Source of the DNA: Sulfitobacter sp. M39
Lineage (GTDB): Bacteria; Pseudomonadota; Alphaproteobacteria; Rhodobacterales; Rhodobacteraceae
DNA: 64,000 nt
Assembly: GCF_021735935.1 (NCBI RefSeq)
Contig: NZ_WMDZ01000001.1
Coordinates: forward strand, 2,108,001 to 2,172,000
Direction of reading: 5' to 3'
The position numbers and the translations under genes are program-made. The first letter of the stretch is position 1, and each line of letters begins with the position of its first letter. This document shows positions 7,907 through 18,100 of the stretch, one piece after another. The notes beneath the pieces are model-generated. The model ran no database searches. It was not told the origin of the DNA and saw nothing but the letters and a program-made list of their open reading frames with translations.

Positions 7907-10479
7907 CCCTAACGCGCACCACTTGCCCTTATTGCGGTGTCGGTTGCGGTGTGCTGGCGGCTTCCGATGGCACGATCAAGGGCGATCCGGATCATCCGGC
8001 GAACTTCGGGCGGTTATGCTCCAAAGGCGCTGCCTTGGGGGAAACCATTGATCTGGACGGGCGGCTTCTGCATCCGCAGATCAACGGGGCGCAGGCGGAT
8101 TGGGATACCGCGCTTGATCTGGTGGCGCAAAAATTCAGCGATGCCATCGCAACGCATGGGCCGGAAAGCGTGGCTTTTTACGCCTCGGGCCAGATGCTGA
8201 CCGAAGACTATTATGTCGCCAACAAGCTGATGAAGGGGTTCATCGGGGCGGCCAATATCGACACGAATTCACGTCTGTGCATGGCGTCCTCTGTCGCCGG
8301 ACACAAGCGTGCCTTCGGCACTGATACCGTTCCCGGCACCTATGAAGATTTGGAACAGGCCGATCTGGTCGTGCTTGTCGGCTCCAATCTGGCGTGGTGT
8401 CATCCGGTTTTGCACCAGCGTATTGCCGCAGCGAAAGAAGCGCGCCCCCATATGCGGATCGTCAATGTCGATCCGCGTCGCACGGCCACCTGCGATCTGG
8501 CGGATGTGCATCTGAGGATCGTCCCCGACGGGGATGTTGCCTTGTTCAACGGGTTGCTGGCCTATCTGGCAGAGACCGGAAAACGCGACACGTCCTATAC
8601 GGAAAACCATGTGAATGGGCTGGAAGCGGCACTGGTGGCTGCGCAGGCCAGTGATCCGGCGGACAGCGGGCTAAATGCTCAGGAACTGGCTGATTTCTAT
8701 GCGCTTTGGGCAAACACGCCCAAAGTCGTCACCGCGTACTCCCAAGGCGTCAACCAATCGGTCTGCGGCACAGACAAAGTGAACGCGATCCTGAATTGCC
8801 ATCTGGCCACAGGACGCATCGGCAAGGCGGGGATGGGCCCGTTCTCATTGACCGGCCAGCCCAATGCCATGGGCGGACGCGAGGTCGGCGGTCTGGCCAA
8901 TATGCTGGCCAATCACCTCGATCTGGAAAATGAGGCACACCGGGATACGGTACGGACTTTTTGGCAAAGCCCGACGATCTGCACCAAACCGGGGCTAAAG
9001 GCTGTCGATCTTTTCGAAGCCTGTGCCGACGGGCGGATCAAGGCACTGTGGGTCATATCCACCAACCCCGCGGTGTCGCTGCCCGATGCCGATGGCGTGG
9101 CAGCAGCAATTGCAAATGTGCCCTTTGTTGTTACGTCTGACATCATGGAGAAGACGGATACCAACGATCTGGCGAATGTCCTGCTGCCCGCCACGGGCTG
9201 GGGTGAAAAAGACGGCACCGTGACCAACTCAGAACGCCGCATTTCGCGCCAGCGCGCCTTTCTACCCGCCCCCGGTGAGGCGCGGCCCGACTGGAAGATC
9301 ATCAGCGACGTGGCCACGCGTATGGGGTTTGCGGATGCCTTTTCCTATGGCTCATCCGCAGATGTCTTTGCCGAATATGTCGCGCTTGATCAGGCGGCTT
9401 CGGCCTTCCCGCGCGACCTTGATCTGAGCATTTTTGCCGATGCGGATTACGCGAAAATGGTGCCGACCCAATGGCCGCGCAACGGGGCGCGTTTCTTTGC
9501 CGACGGGCAATATTATCATCCTGACGGGAAGGCGCAGATGGTTGCCGTGACATCGCCCGTGTCGCAGAACTCACGCTTTACGCTCAATACCGGACGGAAC
9601 CGCGACCAGTGGCACACGATGACGCGTACGGGTAAATCGGCGCGGCTTGGGGCACATCTGGCCGAACCCTATGTAGAGATTAACCCAGTTGATGCCGCCG
9701 CGTTGGGGGCACTCCCCGGAGCGTTGATCGCGCTGCAAAACAGCCGTGGTCGCGTTTTGATGCGCGCGTTGATCACCCCGCGCGTCGTCCAAGGCGCGTT
9801 GTTCGCGCCAATGCACTGGACACGTCAGCGCAGCACCGCGGGCACGGTCAATAGCGTCATGACGCCGCTGACCGATCCGATTTCAGGTCAACCCGCCTTG
9901 AAGGCCAGCGCGGTCACTGCCGAGGTTTTTAAGGCCAAATGGTATGGCTTTCTGGCAAGCGTCGCGGAACCCGCGCCGCAAACCGCCTATGCCGCCGTGG
10001 CCCGCACCAATACCGGCTGGCAGGCAGAGCTGGCGGGCAGCAAAAACCCCGAGGATTGGGAGGCCCAGGCCCGCCTTCTGACGGGGCAGGCGGAGGGTGA
10101 TCTGTCGCTCCAGTCCGACGCGGCAACCGGCGGCGTTCGGATTGCGATAACCAAGGGCGGGCGGATCACCGGGCTGCTTTTCGTATCCCCCAATCCGGTG
10201 GTCGTATCGCGCGGTGCGATTATCGCGCTGCTCGGGACGGACACATCGGCGTTGGCGGCGCTCGCTGGGCGCAACTCCTCTGACCGGCCGGACCCGGGTG
10301 CTACGGTCTGTGCCTGTTTTGATGTGGGGCGCAACACCTTGCTGGCCGCGATCGCCGGCGGGGCCTCTACCGTCGCGGCCTTGGGCGATGCCACCTGCGC
10401 GGGGACAAACTGCGGGTCGTGCAAACCCGAACTCGCAGTGCTGTTGGATCAAGCCTTGCAACGGATGGCCGCAGAATGA
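7903..10479 (+). CDS. nasA: Assimilatory nitrate reductase catalytic subunit
   Basis: An 858-residue molybdenum enzyme that reduces nitrate to nitrite in the cytoplasm. CPYCGVGCGV near residues 6-15 starts the [4Fe-4S]-binding domain and is followed by the bis-MGD oxidoreductase core. Residues from about 800 form a BFD-like [2Fe-2S] domain (CACFDVGRN...CAGTNCGSC), as in Klebsiella NasA. It has no Tat signal, as expected for an assimilatory enzyme. No separate NasB/NasC electron-transfer gene is seen within the operon. It overlaps nirD and the next gene by four bases each. Confidence 0.94.
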   Translation: MTLTRTTCPYCGVGCGVLAASDGTIKGDPDHPANFGRLCSKGAALGETIDLDGRLLHPQINGAQADWDTALDLVAQKFSDAIATHGPESVAFYASGQMLTEDYYVANKLMKGFIGAANIDTNSRLCMASSVAGHKRAFGTDTVPGTYEDLEQADLVVLVGSNLAWCHPVLHQRIAAAKEARPHMRIVNVDPRRTATCDLADVHLRIVPDGDVALFNGLLAYLAETGKRDTSYTENHVNGLEAALVAAQASDPADSGLNAQELADFYALWANTPKVVTAYSQGVNQSVCGTDKVNAILNCHLATGRIGKAGMGPFSLTGQPNAMGGREVGGLANMLANHLDLENEAHRDTVRTFWQSPTICTKPGLKAVDLFEACADGRIKALWVISTNPAVSLPDADGVAAAIANVPFVVTSDIMEKTDTNDLANVLLPATGWGEKDGTVTNSERRISRQRAFLPAPGEARPDWKIISDVATRMGFADAFSYGSSADVFAEYVALDQAASAFPRDLDLSIFADADYAKMVPTQWPRNGARFFADGQYYHPDGKAQMVAVTSPVSQNSRFTLNTGRNRDQWHTMTRTGKSARLGAHLAEPYVEINPVDAAALGALPGALIALQNSRGRVLMRALITPRVVQGALFAPMHWTRQRSTAGTVNSVMTPLTDPISGQPALKASAVTAEVFKAKWYGFLASVAEPAPQTAYAAVARTNTGWQAELAGSKNPEDWEAQARLLTGQAEGDLSLQSDAATGGVRIAITKGGRITGLLFVSPNPVVVSRGAIIALLGTDTSALAALAGRNSSDRPDPGATVCACFDVGRNTLLAAIAGGASTVAALGDATCAGTNCGSCKPELAVLLDQALQRMAAE

Positions 10480-11411
10480 GCCTGGCCCCCTATGTCCGGA
10501 TCGTGGCGCGCGGCAAGGGGCGTGCCCGCGCTATGACCCTGGCCGAGGCTCAGGACGCCATGGCGCTGATCTTACGCGGTGATGCGGCCCCAGAAGCAGT
10601 CGGCGCGCTGTTAATGGTCATGCGTCTGCGCGGCGAAACGCCCGAAGAGATCGCTGGTTTCACCGCAGCATTGCGCGCCCATGTGACGGGGACGCTTGCC
10701 CCGGCAGACCTTGATTGGCCATCCTATGCCGCCGGTCGCAGTCGAGGCACCCCCTTGTTTCTGCTGGCTGCACGGCTTGTGGGGCAGGCGGGGTATTCCA
10801 TTTCCATGCACGGGTGGAATTCACATCAATCCGCTTCTGCGTCGGTACGCGAAGCGATTGATCTGGCGGGGCCTGATGTGACCTATACGCCGTTGGAAAC
10901 GCTTTGCCCCGCAGCGTTCAAGCTGCTGAACCTGCGCGACGTCCTTGGCCTTAGGTCGTGCTTCAACACGGTGTTGCGCATGTGGAACCCGTCGGGGGCT
11001 GCAGCAACGGTGCAAGGCGTGTTTCATCCATCCTACCGTAGCCTACAAGCACAGGCGGCGCAGATGTTGGGCCAGCAAGACCTGAGTATTATCAAAGGCG
11101 GTGGCGGCGAATTCGAACGCCATCCCTCAAAGGAGATTGCCGTGTTCGGTCTGCGCAACGGCGCGCATCTCCAACAGCCCGCCGCGCCACTGCTAGAAGA
11201 CACGCGTCGCCTGCATGAAGCGGGGGATATCCCTGATTTGCGCGGCTTGTGGCACGGGCACTGCGCCGATCCTTTTGCGGTGGCAACAATTACCGGTACA
11301 GCTGCGCTTGCGCTTTGGACGCTCAGGGCGGCCCCCACAATGACCGAAGCAGAACATATGGCGCGCGACCTTTGGAACCAGCGTCATCACACAGAAAGCC
11401 AAAGCTCATGA
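10476..11411 (+). CDS. TrpD2/YbiB-like glycosyltransferase-family protein in the nitrate operon
   Basis: A 311-residue protein resembling anthranilate phosphoribosyltransferase. It has an N-terminal helical domain (LILRGDAAPEAVGALLMVMRLRGETPEEI, given here only as an alignment anchor in two parts: LILRGDAAPEAVGALL and MRLRGETPEEI) and a C-terminal fold with IIKGGGGEFERHPSKE. Trp-pathway TrpD motifs are altered, placing it with TrpD2/YbiB proteins; E. coli YbiB binds nucleic acid without known transferase activity. The ATG at 10476 overlaps the nasA stop and the gene's own stop overlaps cysG, so it is co-translated with nitrate genes. No tryptophan genes are nearby. Its role in nitrate assimilation is unknown. 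Confidence 0.75.
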   Translation: MSLAPYVRIVARGKGRARAMTLAEAQDAMALILRGDAAPEAVGALLMVMRLRGETPEEIAGFTAALRAHVTGTLAPADLDWPSYAAGRSRGTPLFLLAARLVGQAGYSISMHGWNSHQSASASVREAIDLAGPDVTYTPLETLCPAAFKLLNLRDVLGLRSCFNTVLRMWNPSGAAATVQGVFHPSYRSLQAQAAQMLGQQDLSIIKGGGGEFERHPSKEIAVFGLRNGAHLQQPAAPLLEDTRRLHEAGDIPDLRGLWHGHCADPFAVATITGTAALALWTLRAAPTMTEAEHMARDLWNQRHHTESQSS

Positions 11412-12811
11412 AGACATTTCCCATGTTCTTGCAAATGGCAGGACGCCGCGTTGTCATCATCGGCGGAGGCGAACAGGCAGCACAAAAGGCCAGGCTGATC
11501 CTCAAAACCGAAGCTCAGGTCGAGATTTGGGCACCCGGCCTTGATCCCGAGCTCTCGGCGCTTGCTGCCTGCGGTCGTGTCCGTCATCAGACGGGGCCCA
11601 TCACGCCGGAAACGACATCGGGCACCGCGCTGACCTTTATTGCGACAGGCTGTCCGGGGGCCGATATGGCCCTGCATGCGCTGGCAAAGCAGGGCGGCGC
11701 GACAGTCAACGTTGTCGACCAGCCGCAGCTATGCGATGCTATCACCCCGTCAATCGTCGATCGCGATCCTGTCGTCGTTGCCATCGGCACCGAAGGGACG
11801 GCCCCCGTTCTGGCACGCCAGATCAAGACAAAGATGGAACAGCTTCTTGAGCCGCGGCTTGGTGATCTGGCAGCCCTTGCCGGTCGCATGCGAACAGAGG
11901 CCGCCGCTCGCCTTGGACCACGTGCACGCCGCGATCTGTGGCGGTGGGTTTTTAACGACAGCCCGCGCCGTTTGTTCACCAGCGGAGCCGAACGCGACGC
12001 GACAAAGCTGATCAAGGCGGCGATCAAGACAGGCGATTTCGGGGCCACCCCCCGCGGCAGCGTCAGCCTTGTCGGTGCGGGCCCAGGGTCCAAGGATCTG
12101 ATCACCCTGCGCGGTGTGCAGCGTTTGCAAGAGGCGGACGTGATCTATTACGACCGGTTGCTTGACCCCGACATTTTAGAACTGGCGCGACGGGACGCCG
12201 AACGGATTTACGTGGGCAAAGCACCCGGCTGTCACAGCTGGCCGCAAGAGAAAATCACGCAGACGCTGGTATCCGCCGCCAAACGGGGCCAGCGGGTCGT
12301 GCGATTGAAATGTGGGGATCCCGGCGTCTTTGGCCGCAGCACCGAAGAGATCGAGGCGCTGCAAGAACATGGTATCGACTACGACATCGTCCCCGGTGTG
12401 ACAGCCGCCTTAGCAGCAGCGGCGAGCATCGGAGAAAGCCTCACCGACAGGGGCAATATCGATACGCTGATGATCACGACGGGCCACCGGCGCGACGGAT
12501 ATACTGTACCCGACCCGATCAAGGATATCAGGCCGGGCACATGCGTCGCGCTTTATATGGCCGTTGGTGCCGCGCCCCAAATCACAAAGCAGCTTGAGAC
12601 GCAGCACCCCGGCGTTCCGTTCGACGTTAAGGTCGTCGCAAAGGCTCAGCGCATGGGGCAGGTGGTTGTGCGATGCCTCTTGGGCGAGCTGCCTCAGACA
12701 CTGGAAGCTCACGGCATCGCGGGAGAAGCCATGCTGTTCATTTGTTGGTCCCGCGCGGTACCAAAAGCCGTATCGGCGAACCCATGTCACCAGATGCTTC
12801 GCCACGTCTAG
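11408..12811 (+). CDS. cysG: Siroheme synthase (multifunctional CysG)
   Basis: A 467-residue three-activity enzyme. The N-terminal half is precorrin-2 dehydrogenase/sirohydrochlorin ferrochelatase, with NAD-binding VVIIGGGEQAAQKA near residue 15. The C-terminal half is SAM-dependent uroporphyrinogen-III methyltransferase (SLVGAGPGSKDLITLRG near 219, LKCGDPGVFGR near 300). Length matches E. coli CysG (457). It makes the siroheme required by NirB and is the last gene of the operon. ATG 11408 overlaps the preceding stop. A GC-rich hairpin (GCCCC/GGGGC, near 12813-12831) follows, without a clear T-run. Confidence 0.95.
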   Translation: MKTFPMFLQMAGRRVVIIGGGEQAAQKARLILKTEAQVEIWAPGLDPELSALAACGRVRHQTGPITPETTSGTALTFIATGCPGADMALHALAKQGGATVNVVDQPQLCDAITPSIVDRDPVVVAIGTEGTAPVLARQIKTKMEQLLEPRLGDLAALAGRMRTEAAARLGPRARRDLWRWVFNDSPRRLFTSGAERDATKLIKAAIKTGDFGATPRGSVSLVGAGPGSKDLITLRGVQRLQEADVIYYDRLLDPDILELARRDAERIYVGKAPGCHSWPQEKITQTLVSAAKRGQRVVRLKCGDPGVFGRSTEEIEALQEHGIDYDIVPGVTAALAAAASIGESLTDRGNIDTLMITTGHRRDGYTVPDPIKDIRPGTCVALYMAVGAAPQITKQLETQHPGVPFDVKVVAKAQRMGQVVVRCLLGELPQTLEAHGIAGEAMLFICWSRAVPKAVSANPCHQMLRHV

Positions 12812-12873
12812 CGCCCCTCAGTGATGGGGGCAGCGACGGTGTGGCGGATTCGTAAGCCCCGCCAGTTTCGTCG

Positions 12874-13593
12874 CTACGGCACCAATCCTGCCAACATTCG
12901 CCGGTATTCGGTGGGATTTGACAGAGCGACGCTGCCGACGGGGAGGCCAAGCAAACGGTCGCAGATGCCACCTTCGGACCGAAGTCGTGCGTCTAGCGTA
13001 TCGACTGCGGCATCGAGGTCGCGCTGGCTTGCCAATGCAAACACCTTGATAAGAACCTCGCCCCGGCCTTGTGAAAGGCTTAACATCAATTCAGCGGTCA
13101 GCCCCGCATCAACGGGATCGAATGTCCCTTCGTCGATACCCGCTTTGATGATCGTCTCAAGAACGGGCATCACGACAGCGGCCTCGGCATCGCATATTCG
13201 GCGATAGGGAATTTCGTTTCCGGGACGAGAAAAAATCTGCACGAACCCCCGAAGCGCGTCGACGTTATCGGCCGTCCATTGTGCTGCACCGTTTAGCAAA
13301 CCGTTCAACTTGGTAAGCGCATCCCCGTCAGTGTGGTTCACCGCGGCTTCAGTGGTCTGGATCGCCTGTTCCGTCATGCGGGCGATAAGGCCGGTCAGCA
13401 GGTCTTCTTTTGCAGCAAAGTGGTGGTAAAAGCCGCCGCGGGAAATGCCTGCTGTGTCCTGAACATCCGCGATGGTGACGCTGTCCCAACCCTGTTTCAT
13501 GAAGAGCGATTGGGCGGCATCAAGGATCATATCGCGCCGCGCTTCGGGGGCCATGCGCACGCGGCTCTCGGCTTTTGTTGTGTGCTTTGCCAA
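12874..13593 (-). CDS. TetR/AcrR-family transcriptional regulator
   Basis: A 239-residue repressor-type regulator with the N-terminal helix-turn-helix around residues 20-62 (ILDAAQSLFMKQGWDSVTI, then ISRGGFYHHFAAKEDLL). It is divergent from the RND efflux genes, the usual arrangement for an AcrR-like local repressor. The start is TTG at 13593, supported by GGAG 8 nt upstream; an internal ATG (MAPEARRD) at 13553 is the alternative. The effector cannot be read from sequence. Confidence 0.88.
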   Translation of the reverse strand: MAKHTTKAESRVRMAPEARRDMILDAAQSLFMKQGWDSVTIADVQDTAGISRGGFYHHFAAKEDLLTGLIARMTEQAIQTTEAAVNHTDGDALTKLNGLLNGAAQWTADNVDALRGFVQIFSRPGNEIPYRRICDAEAAVVMPVLETIIKAGIDEGTFDPVDAGLTAELMLSLSQGRGEVLIKVFALASQRDLDAAVDTLDARLRSEGGICDRLLGLPVGSVALSNPTEYRRMLAGLVP

Positions 13594-13943
13594 TGCGATG
13601 ACTCCGTTGTCCTACTGGTCGCCATACTGGTCATGGGTCGGTTGTTACTTAGGTTCGTGCGGATCGCAGGTCAATGAGGGGCACCGCTTGACCGCGATAG
13701 ATCGGGCTGTGGCGGGCGCAAACGCTTAAGAAATTTGACAGGCCGGAAGTGTGGCCCAGCTAGCGTGGTAAGTTCTGGGTGCCTTTACGTCATATTGAAA
13801 TTTACGGTGCATCGTCTATTTCAGCCTTACAGACTGCTGGTCTGTTCCCGAAATGCATTATATAGTGCGACTTCTTTGACCGACTGCGCATATGTTACGC
13901 ATGTTAAAAAGAGTCTGTGTGTGAGAGTGAAGGCCAACTGAAA
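13594..13943. other. Divergent regulatory region between tetR and the efflux operon
   Basis: This 350-bp stretch has no convincing gene. TACTGGTC occurs twice, at 13613-13620 and 13625-13632 (12-bp period), just upstream of the tetR start. Two imperfect dyads occur toward the efflux genes: CAGAC/GTCTG (13830-13844) and TGCG/CGCA (13885-13901). It probably holds both promoters and the TetR operator. Confidence 0.55.
13830..13866 (+). promoter_or_regulatory. Candidate promoter/operator of the RND efflux operon
   Basis: TATAGT at 13861-13866 can serve as a -10 element. The -35 region 17 bp upstream (13838-13843) is weak and lies within the inverted repeat CAGAC-N5-GTCTG (13830-13844). A dyad over a -35 box is where an AcrR-type repressor would act. 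Confidence 0.3.
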
Positions 13944-15152
13944 ATGAGCGACAGCGAAAACAAAGAGCAATTGTCTTTCGAGGACGATAAAGGCGCGTCG
14001 CGGTCGGCGTGGATTGCCGCGGCTTTGGTTGTCGCCATCGTCGGCTGGATGGGCAGCGGGTATATCCTGCCCTCGGGTGACCAAGACGCAGAGCAAGCTG
14101 AAACTGCCCCCGCCAAGCCCGTTGCTGTGGCGGTTGAAAAGTCGACGCCTCAACAGGTCACGATATCCTTTCAGGCGGAAGGGCAGGCGCAACCCGACCG
14201 CGATACGTCGATCCGCGCCGAGGCGTCAGGCGACGTCGTGGATGTCTTGGTGATGGAGGGGGAAGAGGTCGAGGGCGGCGCGGTGATTGCTCGGCTCTCT
14301 GCGACGGGAGCTCAGGCGGATTTATCTCGGGCACGCGAAGAATTCGCCCGTGCGGACCGAGAGTTCAAAAACGCAACTGAGCTTTTGAACAGAGGGGTGG
14401 CGACTGCCGATCGGGTCAGCCAAGCGCGCGCCACGCTTGCCGCCGCCGAGGCGTCCGTGACCGCAGCGGAAGAAGCGATAGAGGCGCTTGTTATCACGGC
14501 CCCGTTCACCGGACGTGTCGAAGAGCTGTCACTTGATGCGGGTGAGTTTATTCAAGCGGGTGCCGAAGTCGGGCGCATCGTTGATAATCGGCCGCTTACA
14601 GTCGCGTTGCAGGTGCCACAGCAGGCGCTTGGTCAGATCAAAAGCGGCCAGACGGCGACGGTGAATTTCATCACCGGAGAAGAGCGTGAAGGCAACGTGA
14701 GCTTTGTCAGCACGGCTGCAAATGCCGAAACCCGCACGTTCCTCACCAAGATCACCGTGCCGAACGAAGACGGTGCCATTCCCGCCGGTATTTCCGCGGA
14801 AATTCGAATCCCGACGGGGTCGACAAGCGCGCATTTCGTGCAGCCCTCTACGATATCGCTTAGCCCAGAGGGGCGCTTGGGCGTCAAAACCGTTGATGAG
14901 AATGATATGGTTGTGTTCACCCCCATTCGCATCGTACGGGCAGAGATCGATGGCCTGTATATAAGCGGCCTGTCGGACGCGGTGCGGATCATCACTGTGG
15001 GTCAGGGGTTCGTGAACGAGGGCGAAAAGGTGGCACCGTCGTTGCAGACCAAGGCGGATGAAGGTGAGGAAAACAGTACCCCTCAAGATGGGCAGCCCGC
15101 GCTTCCCATTCCCGATAGTGACGCGGCAAGCGACGAAGGGCAGCGGGAATGA
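13944..15152 (+). CDS. RND efflux membrane fusion (periplasmic adaptor) protein
   Basis: A 402-residue HlyD/AcrA-type adaptor. It has a single N-terminal membrane anchor (AWIAAALVVAIVGWMGSGY, near residues 23-41). Lipoyl-like halves surround a coiled-coil hairpin (ARADREFKNATELLNRG... AAEASVTAAEEAIEAL), and a beta-barrel domain follows. It links the inner-membrane pump to an outer-membrane channel, whose gene is not in the window. ATG 13944 is preferred, with GAAGG upstream; a GTG at 13917 adds nine residues. Its stop overlaps the pump gene. Confidence 0.9.
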   Translation: MSDSENKEQLSFEDDKGASRSAWIAAALVVAIVGWMGSGYILPSGDQDAEQAETAPAKPVAVAVEKSTPQQVTISFQAEGQAQPDRDTSIRAEASGDVVDVLVMEGEEVEGGAVIARLSATGAQADLSRAREEFARADREFKNATELLNRGVATADRVSQARATLAAAEASVTAAEEAIEALVITAPFTGRVEELSLDAGEFIQAGAEVGRIVDNRPLTVALQVPQQALGQIKSGQTATVNFITGEEREGNVSFVSTAANAETRTFLTKITVPNEDGAIPAGISAEIRIPTGSTSAHFVQPSTISLSPEGRLGVKTVDENDMVVFTPIRIVRAEIDGLYISGLSDAVRIITVGQGFVNEGEKVAPSLQTKADEGEENSTPQDGQPALPIPDSDAASDEGQRE

Positions 15153-18100
15153 ATACGATTATTGACGGCGCATTCTCGCGTGGCCGTGTCGTTCTGATGG
15201 TGCTTTTGATGCTCTTGGGGGTAGGCGCGGTGGCCTATGTCGCCATCCCCAAAGAAGCCAACCCCGAGGTGCCTTTACCGCTTGTTTACGTCTCTACGGG
15301 CCTTGAAGGGATCAGCCCGTCTGATGCCGAACGCCTGCTGATCGAGCCGATGGAATCCGAATTCGCCGCGATTGCCGGGCTTGAGAAGATCCAAAGCAAT
15401 GCGTCCGAAGGCTATGCGAATGTCCAGCTTGAGTTCACCCCCGGCGGAGATATCGACGAAGCGCTGCGCAAAGTCCGGGAAGCCGCAGACAGGGTCGAGG
15501 GCGATTTGCCCGAAGATGCCTATGACCTCACAGTGACAGAGATCAACACCGCGCTCTTCCCGATTATCACCGCGCTCATTTCAGGGCCGGTGCCGGAAAG
15601 AACGCTGAACGCCATCGCCGATGACGCTCAAGAAGCCATCGAAGGGCTTTCCGGCGTTCTCGAGGTCGAGATTGGTGGCGCGCGGGATGAATTCCTTGAG
15701 GTGCTGATCGACCCGACGGTGTTCCAAACCTACAACCTGAGCTTTGACGAGCTAATCGGCCAGCTTCAGCGGAACAACCGTTTGATTGCGGCGGGGGCCA
15801 TTGAGACGGGGGGCGGCCGCATCGTGCTCAAGGTGCCGGGCCTGATCGAGGACCTGCAAGACGTCATGGAAATTCCGGTAAAGGTGCGCGGAAATACGGT
15901 GGTGACATTCGAAGACGTCGCAACCGTCCGCCGCACCTTCCAAGATCCGACGGGCTACGCGCGCATCGACGGGCAACCGGCGCTTGCGCTTGAGGTGAAA
16001 AAGCGGTCCGGAGCGAATATCATCGAAACAGTCGCGGCGACGCGTGCGGCGCTGGAAGAGCTGCGCAAGGATTGGCCCGAAAGCATCGAGGTAACCTACC
16101 TGCAAGATCAGTCCGAGCAGGTAGAGACGTTGCTGAGCGACCTGGAGGCAAACGTCATTGCAGCGGTTTTGCTTGTTATGATCGTCATCGTGGCTGCCCT
16201 TGGCCTTCGGTCGGCGATCCTTGTCGGACTTGCCATTCCGGGGGCGTTTCTGGTGGGGGTAACGGCCCTTTGGACGATGGGGTTCACGATGAATATCGTG
16301 GTTCTCTTTTCGCTGATTTTGGTCGTCGGGATGCTGGTCGATGGGGCCATCGTAACGGTCGAGCTCGCGGACCGTCGTCTGCAAGAGGGGGATGATGCGC
16401 AAACCGCCTATGCCTATGCCGCCAAGCGCATGGCGTGGCCGATCATCGCCTCAACCGCCACGACGTTAAGCGTATTTTTCCCGCTGCTGTTCTGGACCGG
16501 CATGGTCGGCGAGTTCATGAAGTTCCTGCCGATTACCGTGATCCTGACCCTGTTCGCGTCCCTTTTCATGGCGCTCATCTTCATCCCTGTACTGGGTGGC
16601 CTCATCGGGAAACGCCAGCCGCAAAATGCGGCGGCCAAACGTGCGCTAAGCGAAGCTGAAAAAGGCGACCCACGGCGCATTGGCGGGCTGACCGGGGCTT
16701 ATGTCCGTGTGTTGGAATGGGCAATCCTCAGACCCGGCGCTACGGCGTTGCTGGCGCTTGCCATGCTGCTTGGCAGCTTTGGTCTATACGGGCAGTTCGG
16801 CACCGGCCTGTCGTTCTTCCCCTCGGTAGAGCCCGAGTTCATGCAGGTGCAGGTGCTTGCCCGTGACAACTTCTCTATCTACGAACGTGACGCGTTGGTG
16901 CGCAGAGTTGAGCAGCGATTGATGGGCTACGATGAAGTGGCCACCGTCTATGCCCGATCCACGATGAGCGCAGGGCAAGGCAGCGAAGAAACCATCGGTA
17001 CGATACAGCTTGAGCTCACCGAATGGGACAGGCGGCGCGCGGCAGAAGCCATCGGCACCGATATCCGGCGTGATGTCGCAGACATTGCGGGCATTGATGT
17101 TCAGGTCCAGACCGAAAGCGGCGGTCCCACCGCTGGCAAGCCGATCAACCTTCAGATCGCGGCGCGCAATCCGGCCGTGCAGGGCGACGCTGTCGCGCAG
17201 GTCTTGTCCATCATGGAGCAGATCGGCGGCTTCACGGATGTGACCGATACGCTGCCGCTTCCGGGGGTAGAGGTGTCCATCCGCGTGAACCGGGCGGAAG
17301 CCGCGCGATATGGCGCTGATGTCAGTCTTTTGGGGCAGGCCGTTCAACTGCTGACCCAAGGGATCGCCGTCGCGGATTACCGGCCCGAGGACGCGGACGG
17401 AGAGCTGGATATCCGCGTACGTTTCCCGGCCGAGGAACGGTCTTTGTCAGAGCTTGGAAACCTGCGCGTTCCCACCTCTGCCGGTTTGGTGCCGATCTCA
17501 AACTTTGTCACCTTTGAACCGGTTGAACGGACGGGCACGATCACACGTGTCGATGAAAAGCGCGTAGTGACGATAGAGGCAAATGTCGCACCCGGTTTGT
17601 TGGTCAACGATCAGGTGACGGCTTTGCAACAAGCCCTGGACGCCGCGGATTTGCCCGACGGGGTCAGCTATAGCTTCGCAGGCGAGGCGCAGGACCAGAC
17701 CGAAGCGATGGTGTTCCTTGTTGGTGCCTTCGTGGCCGCGATTGTTTTGATGCTGGTGATCCTCGTTCTTCAGTTCAATAGCTTCTACCAAGCCTTCGTC
17801 GTGATGAGCGCGATCATCTTCTCGGTCGCGGGTGTTTTGCTTGGCTTGATCGTCACGGGGCGCCCTTTTGGCGTTGTGATGGGGGGCATCGGGATTATCG
17901 CGCTGGCGGGCATCGTGGTGAACAACAACATTGTTCTGATTGATACCTACAATGATCTACGATCCTCTGGCATGAACCCGCGAGAGGCCGCCTTGCGCAC
18001 AGGCGCACAACGTTTGCGGCCTGTTCTTCTGACATCAATTACCACGGCGCTTGGCCTGATGCCGATGGTGCTGGGGGCCAACCTGAATTTCTTTACGCGC

